Shown here piece after piece: positions 1 to 5,936 of a stretch of DNA of 5,936 nucleotides (position 1 is the stretch's first letter; every line of letters starts with the position of its first letter). The notes under the pieces are model-generated. The model was given only the letters and a program-made list of their open reading frames with translations. It ran no database searches and was not told where the DNA came from. Made by a program: the position numbers and the translations under genes. Source of the stretch: Caldisericia bacterium (GTDB lineage Bacteria > Caldisericota > Caldisericia > UBA6126); NCBI GenBank assembly GCA_028708485.1, contig JAQVYZ010000076.1, forward strand, positions 1 to 5,936, written 5' to 3'.

Positions 1-2
1 AT

Positions 3-314
3 GCGGTCGATCTGAATACTGCATTTGATGTGATTCGGGCGCTTCAGGTTACTTTTCCGGTTGGTAATCAAATGTATGTCGGTCGAAAAAATTATCTTGT
101 CATCAGGATTTTGGAAAAAGGGACGAAAGCACCTGTTTTCGGTGTCACTGTCTCGATAAGTTGGCCTGGGCAATCGAAACTGCTAACCACGAATGAGCAG
201 GGGGAGTGTTCTCTTGAAATTGAACCGGAACAAGCCGGAAAGGTTCGTATATATGCTTTTAAAGAAACCTATATCGAGGAGGAAGTATGGCTTCCCATCA
301 CAGAACAAAAGTAA
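3..314 (+). CDS. 3' end of a probable secreted protein with an Ig/carboxypeptidase-regulatory-like C-terminal domain (5' truncated by window)
   Basis: The reading frame is open from the first complete codon at position 3, so this is the tail of a longer gene; the GTG at 30 has no convincing ribosome binding site and is probably not the real start. About 103 residues are visible. Residues from about 25 onward have the alternating pattern of a small beta-sandwich: a strand YLVIRIL, then APVFGVTVSIS, a TTNEQGECSLEI turn of the 'T-D-x-x-G-x-x-x-L' type, and a last strand KVRIYAF. This pattern is typical of carboxypeptidase-regulatory-like and Big_1-type bacterial Ig domains, which usually sit in exported or surface proteins. 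The first residues (AVDLNTAFDVIRAL) resemble the second half of a dockerin-like calcium loop plus helix, but this is weak. The gene overlaps the next one by 28 nt, suggesting one operon. The function of the full protein cannot be told. Confidence 0.72.
   Translation, partial: AVDLNTAFDVIRALQVTFPVGNQMYVGRKNYLVIRILEKGTKAPVFGVTVSISWPGQSKLLTTNEQGECSLEIEPEQAGKVRIYAFKETYIEEEVWLPITEQK
276..282 (+). promoter_or_regulatory. Strong Shine-Dalgarno site for the beta-propeller gene
   Basis: GAGGAGG lies 4 nt before the ATG at 287, inside the coding end of the upstream gene. It is the best ribosome binding site on the plus strand of the window and supports the ATG at 287 as the start, even though that makes the two genes overlap by 28 nt. 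The spacing is on the short side. Confidence 0.8.
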
Positions 315-2338
315 TCAGCCTCCTGGTGTTTGGATGGGCATTGATCAATATTCTGCTGCCAATGGATCAGTCGGTAGCGGAGAGTACTTTTTACTGGCAT
401 GCATTCAAAGGTGATACAGCCCACACGGGTCAATATGACCAGCTTTCTGACAAAAAACTCGCATTACACTGGCGGTATTTTTTTAGGGGTGATTATGCCA
501 ATCCTCTCCAAGTGGTTGACGACAAGATATTCTTTCTAGATAGAAGCGGTTTTGTATGCTGTATCAGCCGAATGGATGGCAGTGAGCTGTTTCGAGTGCA
601 AACTGATGAAAAACGCTTGATTTTAGGTATGGACGTTTCAAGGGATATTATTGTGGTCTCTACCGGTCCGATCTTCACTCGTCGAGGAATAGAGGAGATT
701 TCCTGTGTTTTATACGCTTTTTCATTTCAATCCGGGGAGAAACTCTGGCAGAAAAAAATCAATGTCATCCTAGTGACTCCTCCCATCATATCCGGTAGCA
801 AGATTTGGATTGCTTCCGGAAAAATTGATCCTACTTTTTCAAAGACCACCGGTGGTGATTTAATTTGTTTAAACACCCAAAATGGCGAGGTGTTGTACCA
901 GACAGAGGTGGAAGACTACGCTTTTTATGGAAATTACCTGACAATGAGCGATGGAATCATTCTTTCACAAGGTTTAAAATTTGACATGGCTTCCAGAAAT
1001 CAAAGACCCCCAAGGTTATTTGCCTTTGCTGAAGAGACCGGATCTCTTCTTTGGGAGCAGGATCCGCTGGATGAAACCAGAATGTTTGGTACGCCATCCA
1101 TAAAAAATAATTTTGTATATCTAACGGAAAATCCAGGCTTCTTTGGGGGATCCAGAAGAAAACCGGAAGCTTGGTTATTAAAAATTGACCTGCAAACCGG
1201 GAAAATTGTATCCACTATGAATATCCAAAATGAGAATTTCGGGAATTTTTCTCCCACATTATCGAACGATGCAATTTACATCAACTCCTTCACCGGGAAA
1301 ATCTATTCGATCGATTATCAGATGGATAGGATATATTGGGTGAAAGAGTTCGACAGGTTTTCGTATTTTACCGAATTGACTGCTTCCAGAAATCTTCTGT
1401 ATACATGCCTATTCAATGGAGATGTGATCGCGGTATCGAAAGCCGATGGTAATGTTCAGTTTCGATACCGGATCGGAAATTACGGCGGGATACCGGTGGT
1501 TGCTGAAGATCAATTATTGGTTACAGGAGACGTTCTCTATTGCTTTTCTGCGAAAGCTGAACCAATTCTTTATACTGAACCAACCCGGTTACAGTTTGAA
1601 CAGCTACAATACGGAGAGGTAAAACAGCTTTCCTTTCGTGTCATTTATACAGGTTTAGATAAAATGAACGGTACCGTCAGCTGTTCTGAGACGTGGTTGA
1701 AGGTCAGACCGGATACACTATCCTCCAATATCCAGACCTGTTTTGTCTCTCTTGATTCTTCTCTGGCTCCGTCAGGTACTATATCAGCTACTATTCAGAT
1801 TGAGACTGATCATGGTACCAAAAGTGTTCTGGTAGAAGCTGAAGTTATCATGCCGATTCCACTCCCGCTGGAAGTCAATATTCCTGAAAGCAATTTACTC
1901 GTCAACACGAAAACCTTCATGATACTCGGACAGTCTGAGCCGTTAACGAAAATCTATATCAACGACTGGATGGTCTTTGCCAATGAAAATGGACGGTTTT
2001 CCCATGTTGTCACTTTAAAAGAAGGCGTTAACCATTTTCAGTTCAGCGCCATCAGCAAAGATAACCGAAAAGCAGCTCTTGACAGGGTAATACAGCTGGA
2101 TTCGATTCCGCCGGATTTATTCATTGAATCTGTTGAAAGAGTGCCCGATACATTGACCTATATCATCAAAGGCGTCACTGAGAGGGGAGCTACGATAGAA
2201 ATTAATGAGGAAGTCTTTGAAATGGAGGAAGATGGTCGCTTTTCTATTGAGTTTGAAGCAGAAGAAGATATCCATGAAATCGAGATGAAAGCAATCGATC
2301 CCGCCGGCAATATCACCTCCCGGTTGGTTCATATCTGA
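287..2338 (+). CDS. Secreted PQQ-like beta-propeller protein with three C-terminal Ig-like domains
   Basis: This 683-residue protein starts with a signal peptide: basic n-region (R6, K8), hydrophobic core about residues 9-25, and a likely signal peptidase I site after S-V-A at 29-31. Residues about 35-425 form a PQQ/YncE-type beta-propeller. Repeated units end in patterns such as LICLNTQNGEVLYQ, LFAFAEETGSLLWEQ and LLKIDLQTGKIVS, giving about seven or eight blades. Residues about 428-520 are BACON-like (GTVSCSETWLKVRP, then SGTISATIQIET). Residues about 525-605 and 606-683 are two glucodextranase-B-like Ig domains with the 'x-I-x-G-x-(S/T)-E' and 'N-G-R-F-S' style motifs. There is no membrane anchor, SLH domain or sorting signal at the C-terminus, so the mature protein is probably released or held by partners. 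No catalytic residues are recognisable; PQQ-dehydrogenase activity is not implied, since this fold often serves as a binding scaffold. It probably binds protein or glycan at the surface; the ligand is unknown. Confidence 0.88.
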   Translation: MASHHRTKVISLLVFGWALINILLPMDQSVAESTFYWHAFKGDTAHTGQYDQLSDKKLALHWRYFFRGDYANPLQVVDDKIFFLDRSGFVCCISRMDGSELFRVQTDEKRLILGMDVSRDIIVVSTGPIFTRRGIEEISCVLYAFSFQSGEKLWQKKINVILVTPPIISGSKIWIASGKIDPTFSKTTGGDLICLNTQNGEVLYQTEVEDYAFYGNYLTMSDGIILSQGLKFDMASRNQRPPRLFAFAEETGSLLWEQDPLDETRMFGTPSIKNNFVYLTENPGFFGGSRRKPEAWLLKIDLQTGKIVSTMNIQNENFGNFSPTLSNDAIYINSFTGKIYSIDYQMDRIYWVKEFDRFSYFTELTASRNLLYTCLFNGDVIAVSKADGNVQFRYRIGNYGGIPVVAEDQLLVTGDVLYCFSAKAEPILYTEPTRLQFEQLQYGEVKQLSFRVIYTGLDKMNGTVSCSETWLKVRPDTLSSNIQTCFVSLDSSLAPSGTISATIQIETDHGTKSVLVEAEVIMPIPLPLEVNIPESNLLVNTKTFMILGQSEPLTKIYINDWMVFANENGRFSHVVTLKEGVNHFQFSAISKDNRKAALDRVIQLDSIPPDLFIESVERVPDTLTYIIKGVTERGATIEINEEVFEMEEDGRFSIEFEAEEDIHEIEMKAIDPAGNITSRLVHI

Positions 2339-2341
2339 AAC

Positions 2342-2378
2342 GGGAAAAACACCTATTTATTACTTATTTTGGGAAAAA
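2342..2378 (+). repeat. Short direct repeat GGGAAAAA in the gap between genes two and three
   Basis: GGGAAAAA occurs at 2342-2349 and again at 2371-2378, 29 bp apart from start to start, and a related GGGAAAC follows at 2382-2388. The copies fill much of the 61-bp untranslated gap before the PAS gene. At eight bases in AT-rich DNA this could be chance; a regulator site is possible but unsupported. No convincing -35/-10 promoter pair is visible in the gap. Confidence 0.3.
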
Positions 2379-2399
2379 TGAGGGAAACCTGACAAAACG

Positions 2400-5180
2400 A
2401 TGGGTAAACTAAGCAATGATTGGCTTCATATCACCATCCCGGTGTTTTTGTTTACCAGGACAGGTAACTGGGTAGATAGCAACCAAGCCGGCAAAAACCT
2501 GATTTTGCAATTTCAGTCAACTGCTGCCTGGGAAACATGGGTATTTAAAGAATTTTTCCGGGATCAGGAAAGAGTTGGCTCCGGTTTTTTCTTTACCTAC
2601 CTCCCTCTACTGAGTGGTGAACAAAAGTATAGTGTTCAATTATTTGTTCAAAAAGGAGATTCTGACACCTATATCCGCATCCAAATGATTCCTATGCTGG
2701 AAAAAATCTCCACCAAGAAAAGAAAAAAAATCGATTGGTCACAATTTTTTGATTCCATCCAAGATTTAGTCTATGTAATGGATCAAAAACGTTGTTTTCT
2801 TTATGCAAATCAGTCTTTTCTGAATTTTTTACATAAAAAAGCAGCAGAAGTGAATGATAACCCAATATTTTCGGTATTTCCCCAAGCCAAGGGTACCTTG
2901 ATTGAAGAAAAACAATTGGAAGTACTGGATTCCGGCAAGCCTGAGCATTTTCAGTATTTTTTCCCGATCCCTCCTTTTGAGAATTGGTTTGACATTCAGA
3001 TGATACCAATGTGTCAATCTGTGTTTGTTTGGATTCGGGTATGTCCGGAAGAACCCATTGAATCAGGGTCAAAACATTCTTTTCTTGACAGATTGCTACC
3101 ATTTTACCATTTTTTTAGCGATCCGATCATTCTTTTTGACCAACAGCATCAATTGATTGAGGCAAATCCGGCTTTCTTCGAAGTTTTTTTATTACCTCCA
3201 AAAGGAAAGCTACTTCAAAAAAAATTATGGTCATGGTTTTTCCCTGAGGAGGCGAAAACTATACAAACAGCCATAGACAGGGCTTTTCTGGAAGAAAAAA
3301 CATCTACCTTACAGTTGAGAACACCTATATCGCGGTTAATCAAAAAAACCTTCAATATACACATTTTTCCGGTCTTGGATGAGACAGCCTCTCCACAGGT
3401 TGTCATCATGCACTGCCATGATTTAACTGAAGAGGTCCAGCTGATCAAATCAGCGAATGAACAAATCGAATCCTATAAAAATAGGATGGATTCTCTCCTG
3501 TTCATGTTAATGGTTATCTCTGATGATTGGAAAATTGAATATGCCAATCAATCATGTAAGTATTTCTTTGGCCTGCAGGATCAGGATTTTCATCAAAACC
3601 ACTTGCTGAATGTGATTCCTGAAATCAAGGATATGGAACTTGGAGAGAAGATTCGCTTAGCTCTCTCTGAAAAACAAACCATTCTTCTCGACGGGGTAGT
3701 CTTGCGAAATCGCTTGTTTGATATCGCTTTGTTTTCATCATCTTCCGGAATTATTTGTTTGTTTCGGGATGAAACGGATAAGAAAATCCAACAACAGCAA
3801 ACATCTCTTTTCGAAAAGTACACACACTTTCTGATTGAGAATTCACCTGATGCTGTTTTAATTCAGAATAAAACCGGAGAGGTAGTGTATACTAATCCTT
3901 CTTACAGGCAGAAAGCAACCGAACTTCAATTATCTGGTCTGATTCAATCCCACCAACAAGTTAGGGATGGCAATATTCTTTGGAGTGATTTTACCCATAC
4001 CTTGGCGCAAGAAACTCATTTTTTACAATTATTGCAATTTCCGATCAAGCATGCTGAGTCTTCTTTTGATGGTATTTGCAATGTCGTCCGGGATATTACA
4101 GAGGCTTTAAAAGAAAACACTATTTCCGTTGAACAATTAGGTTTGTGGTTAAACTTTATACAAACAATTCGCATCCTATTGAACGAGCAAGTACCTTTTC
4201 ATGATTGGATAAAACAGTTTCTTATCCAATTTGCCGAACAAGTACAGGCAAATCATGTTTGGATATGCATCATGTCTGATGAAGGCGAGTGGTTAATGCT
4301 GGATTGGAAGAGCGATAGTTCTTTTCGCCAGACAGTGTTGAGTGAGGCTGAGGCGAAATGCTTTGGCGATAAGAACCATTGTTCTGATTTAGACCATGAG
4401 AATAATTATGCACTATCCACGGAAGACTCTCTTTCAAGTATCGCTTTGCTCATCGAAAAAGAGGGAGAAAAAATAGGTTGGATAGGACTTTCACGGAAAA
4501 CACCGATAAACTATGTTTTTGTGAGGGTTATTCAAGAAGCTACCTATTTGATCAGTGATTATCAGAAAAAATGTGTGATGAGCGAAAAGCAGCGCAAGTA
4601 TCAGGAACAGTACTCACTCATCTTCCAACAGATACCTGTCGGATTAGTGATTTTCGATCCGCTGGGTCATTATGAAACCGGAAACGAACAGTTTCAACAT
4701 TTTTTTCCACAACCTGTAGATTTCAAAAAGATGAATCTTTGGGATTTGCATTTTCTTAATGAAGATCAAATATCCTTGATAAAAATGGGATTAATGATTC
4801 AAACTACGTCTGAAAGTTTCATGAAAAATATTGAAAAAAAATTGGGAATGAAATCCACTTGCAATGAATTATGTAAATTATATGTTCTACCTATATTGGA
4901 AAAAGAGCGCAAAGTTTTTTCTGATCATTACCTGTTGATTATTCAATCTTCTTTATCCACACCGACGGCGCAACAGAAGTTTCTGGATAACTGGGAGCAA
5001 ACCAGTGAAGATCTACAGCATCAATTACATATCATACGAGAAGTTTTGTCGATACTGACAAAAACATCCGTCAACAAGAATGAGGCAGAAATGGCAAAGC
5101 AAATAAACCGCAACTTGCTTCGGTTCATGAGAACATTTCGGATGTTTCTAGACAGCACACGCCAAAAAATCAACCCATAA
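2400..5180 (+). CDS. Multi-PAS/GAF sensory protein without a recognisable output domain
   Basis: This 926-residue protein lacks a signal peptide and membrane segments, so it is probably cytoplasmic. It reads as a row of divergent PAS domains, each opening with a 'D-x-x-G/x-x-x-x-x-N' core: PAS1 about 10-99 (LFTRTGNWVDSNQAG), PAS2 113-214 (VMDQKRCFLYANQSF), PAS3 230-345 (LFDQQHQLIEANPAFF, ending HDLTEE), PAS4 360-463 (ISDDWKIEYANQS, ending FRDET), PAS5 470-566 (NKTGEVVYTNPSY, ending VRDITEA), and PAS6 735-848 (IFDPLGHYETGNEQF). A GAF-like alpha/beta segment occupies about 583-720. Residues about 861-926 are helical and hydrophilic, possibly a two-helix dimerisation unit. No HATPase N/G boxes, GGDEF, EAL, HD-GYP, receiver or helix-turn-helix motif is present, and a terminator and convergent gene follow immediately, so no output domain has been lost just downstream. 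PAS domains usually bind small ligands, haem or flavin, or mediate dimerisation; which applies is unknown. ATG 2400 is the first in-frame start after a TGA at 2379, but its nearest SD-like AGGG (2381-2384) is 15 nt away. Only a 61-bp gap separates it from the propeller gene. Confidence 0.85.
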   Translation: MGKLSNDWLHITIPVFLFTRTGNWVDSNQAGKNLILQFQSTAAWETWVFKEFFRDQERVGSGFFFTYLPLLSGEQKYSVQLFVQKGDSDTYIRIQMIPMLEKISTKKRKKIDWSQFFDSIQDLVYVMDQKRCFLYANQSFLNFLHKKAAEVNDNPIFSVFPQAKGTLIEEKQLEVLDSGKPEHFQYFFPIPPFENWFDIQMIPMCQSVFVWIRVCPEEPIESGSKHSFLDRLLPFYHFFSDPIILFDQQHQLIEANPAFFEVFLLPPKGKLLQKKLWSWFFPEEAKTIQTAIDRAFLEEKTSTLQLRTPISRLIKKTFNIHIFPVLDETASPQVVIMHCHDLTEEVQLIKSANEQIESYKNRMDSLLFMLMVISDDWKIEYANQSCKYFFGLQDQDFHQNHLLNVIPEIKDMELGEKIRLALSEKQTILLDGVVLRNRLFDIALFSSSSGIICLFRDETDKKIQQQQTSLFEKYTHFLIENSPDAVLIQNKTGEVVYTNPSYRQKATELQLSGLIQSHQQVRDGNILWSDFTHTLAQETHFLQLLQFPIKHAESSFDGICNVVRDITEALKENTISVEQLGLWLNFIQTIRILLNEQVPFHDWIKQFLIQFAEQVQANHVWICIMSDEGEWLMLDWKSDSSFRQTVLSEAEAKCFGDKNHCSDLDHENNYALSTEDSLSSIALLIEKEGEKIGWIGLSRKTPINYVFVRVIQEATYLISDYQKKCVMSEKQRKYQEQYSLIFQQIPVGLVIFDPLGHYETGNEQFQHFFPQPVDFKKMNLWDLHFLNEDQISLIKMGLMIQTTSESFMKNIEKKLGMKSTCNELCKLYVLPILEKERKVFSDHYLLIIQSSLSTPTAQQKFLDNWEQTSEDLQHQLHIIREVLSILTKTSVNKNEAEMAKQINRNLLRFMRTFRMFLDSTRQKINP

Positions 5181-5181
5181 C

Positions 5182-5214
5182 AACACAGGAAGACGGTTCT
5201 TTTGTGTTATTTTT
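5182..5214 (+). terminator. Probable intrinsic terminator after the PAS gene
   Basis: AACACA (5182-5187) pairs with TGTGTT (5203-5208); a GAA/TTC pairing inside it can lengthen the stem across a small asymmetric internal loop. A run of five T (5210-5214) follows on the plus strand, two nucleotides after the stem. It begins just past the TAA stop of the PAS gene and lies within the 40-bp gap to the convergent metallopeptidase gene. The stem is AT-rich and modest. In the minus direction the same hairpin is not followed directly by a T run, so termination is best supported for plus-strand transcripts. Confidence 0.6.
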
Positions 5215-5220
5215 CTGTTG

Positions 5221-5883
5221 TTAGACGATGATGTAGGTTTTCAACTCTATTTTAAGAGAGGGTAAGGTTGGTAGCCATTGCAGCAGTAATTTCCAAAAGT
5301 CTTTGTTATGGGCGTGCACTTTGATATGGGCTAACTCGTGGAGAATGATATAGTCGATTAATGTAGGTGGCAACATCATAATGCGCCAGGTGTAGCGAAT
5401 GTCTTTTTTCCGGTTACAGGAACCTAACCGTTTTTTCGCAGTCGTAATCTTGATCGAATTCACCGGAACTCGTAAATAAGCAGACCATTCAGCAGTTCTC
5501 TCGGTGAGATATGTCAGGGCTTCTTGCTTCAACCATCGGATGAGTTTTCTCTGGGTAAATTCTCCCTGCCACTTTCTGGGTAAATAGAAAAAACCATCAA
5601 TTAGAGGAGTTTTCTGCTCATACCAGGTTACGGGATACCAATTGCCAAAATAGGGAATTTTCTCTCCTTCTTCTATCGTTTCCGGTATCTGCAATAGAAT
5701 TCGTTGTGTCTGTTGGTTGATGACTTTTTTGATCCATAGTTCTTTTGAAAGAATGAATTTCTGAATCTCACTCATGGAACAACGAAACGGAGCTCGGACA
5801 ATCATAGAGCCTCCCGCGGTAATTTCGATAGAAACAGTCTTCCTGCGGGAGCGTATTAGCTTATAGTTCGTCGAGACTGGCAA
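5221..5883 (-). CDS. YgjP/DUF45-type zinc metallopeptidase (SprT-like/WLM fold)
   Basis: This 220-residue protein matches the YgjP-like metallopeptidase family (DUF45) in length and motif order. It opens with the RSRRKTVSIEI strand typical of the family N-terminus, then KRLGSCNRKKDIRYTWR at about 151-167 (family consensus R-W-G-S-C, here with L153 in place of W), LPPTLIDYIILHELAH at 171-186, and HNKDFW at 192-197. The HELAH motif gives zinc ligands H182 and H186 with catalytic E183; H192 matches the third ligand of the 'H-S-x-x-F-W' motif. All key residues are intact. No signal peptide or membrane segment is seen, so it is probably cytoplasmic. Family members are assigned as zinc-dependent hydrolases, often without a known substrate. 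The start is TTG at 5883-5881, chosen because AAGGA lies 7 nt upstream, the length fits, and no ATG occurs earlier; the next Met is residue 27. The frame stays open to the window edge, so an earlier start outside cannot be wholly excluded. It overlaps the upstream deacetylase end by 23 nt, indicating translational coupling. Confidence 0.93.
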   Translation of the reverse strand: MPVSTNYKLIRSRRKTVSIEITAGGSMIVRAPFRCSMSEIQKFILSKELWIKKVINQQTQRILLQIPETIEEGEKIPYFGNWYPVTWYEQKTPLIDGFFYLPRKWQGEFTQRKLIRWLKQEALTYLTERTAEWSAYLRVPVNSIKITTAKKRLGSCNRKKDIRYTWRIMMLPPTLIDYIILHELAHIKVHAHNKDFWKLLLQWLPTLPSLKIELKTYIIV

Positions 5884-5936
5884 AAGTATATCCTTGTTCT
5901 GTGAGTGACTTAACGATGCGTGGTAGTGCCAGAATG
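5861..5936 (-). CDS. C-terminal end of a probable polysaccharide deacetylase (NodB/CE4 family), 5' part outside window
   Basis: A second minus-strand frame is open from the window edge to a TAA at 5863-5861 and encodes 24 residues that include ILALPRIV and end in GYTFASLDEL. Polysaccharide deacetylases of the NodB/CE4 type typically end with 'T-x-x-A-L-P-x-I-I-x-x-L-x-x-x-G-Y-x-F-V-T-L-x-E-L', and this matches closely at the A-L-P, G-Y-x-F and L-x-E-L positions. Such enzymes remove acetyl groups from peptidoglycan, chitin or similar glycans outside the cytoplasm. Catalytic motifs lie beyond the window, so activity cannot be judged. The other minus-strand frames here are either the metallopeptidase frame or stop early. 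The 23-nt overlap with the metallopeptidase suggests an operon. Confidence 0.62.
   Translation of the reverse strand, partial: ILALPRIVKSLTEQGYTFASLDEL
5891..5895 (-). promoter_or_regulatory. Shine-Dalgarno site deciding the TTG start of the metallopeptidase
   Basis: On the minus strand AAGGA lies 7 nt before TTG at 5883-5881, an ideal spacing. It sits inside the coding end of the deacetylase. It is the main reason to prefer this TTG to an internal Met or to a start beyond the window. Confidence 0.6.

Noticed and set aside
193..414. Plus-strand 73-codon frame spanning the end of the first gene and the start of the second
   Set aside because: It lies across two well-supported genes in another frame, has no family resemblance and no better ribosome site.
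287..2338. PQQ-dependent dehydrogenase
   Set aside because: The propeller repeats resemble this fold, but no recognisable cofactor or active-site pattern is visible, and the Ig domains point to a binding role.
2339..2399. Possible promoter in the gap before the PAS gene (TATTTATTACTTATTTT stretch)
   Set aside because: AT-rich bases could form a -10, but no -35-like element sits at proper spacing.
2692..3102. Minus-strand 136-codon frame inside the PAS gene
   Set aside because: Antisense to a clear multi-domain gene; low-complexity, no recognisable motif, no ribosome binding site noted.
5182..5214. Bidirectional terminator serving both convergent operons
   Set aside because: On the minus strand the hairpin is not directly followed by a T run, so only plus-strand use is supported.

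Overview
The window looks like a piece of a moderately AT-rich bacterial genome. Shine-Dalgarno sites are clear for two genes, genes are tightly packed with overlapping ends, and the domain families (secreted PQQ-type beta-propeller, bacterial Ig-like domains, multi-PAS/GAF protein, YgjP-type metallopeptidase, NodB-type deacetylase) are all bacterial. The lineage cannot be fixed from the sequence. A Gram-positive-like or deep-branching anaerobe such as a Firmicutes or Atribacterota relative would fit, but that is a guess. There is no rRNA, tRNA, CRISPR array, transposase or phage gene.

Plus strand, 3-5180: three genes in one direction. The first is only the 3' end of a longer gene and encodes a small Ig/carboxypeptidase-regulatory-like beta domain. 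The second overlaps it by 28 nt, has a strong ribosome binding site inside the first gene, and encodes a 683-residue secreted protein: signal peptide, beta-propeller of about seven or eight PQQ-like blades, a BACON-like Ig domain and two glucodextranase-B-like Ig domains. After a 61-bp gap comes a 926-residue soluble multi-PAS protein with one GAF-like segment, a helical C-terminal tail and no recognisable kinase, cyclase, phosphodiesterase or DNA-binding output. A probable intrinsic terminator follows it.

Minus strand, 5936-5221: two genes converge on the first group across a 40-bp gap. The leading one is just the last 24 codons of a probable polysaccharide deacetylase. The second, overlapping it by 23 nt, is a complete YgjP/DUF45-type zinc metallopeptidase that probably starts at TTG.

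The plus-strand genes pair exported repeat/Ig proteins, probably acting at the cell surface, with a cytoplasmic sensory protein. Co-transcription is plausible, but no direct functional link can be shown. The most unusual item is the PAS array with no output domain; whether it is a novel system cannot be decided here.
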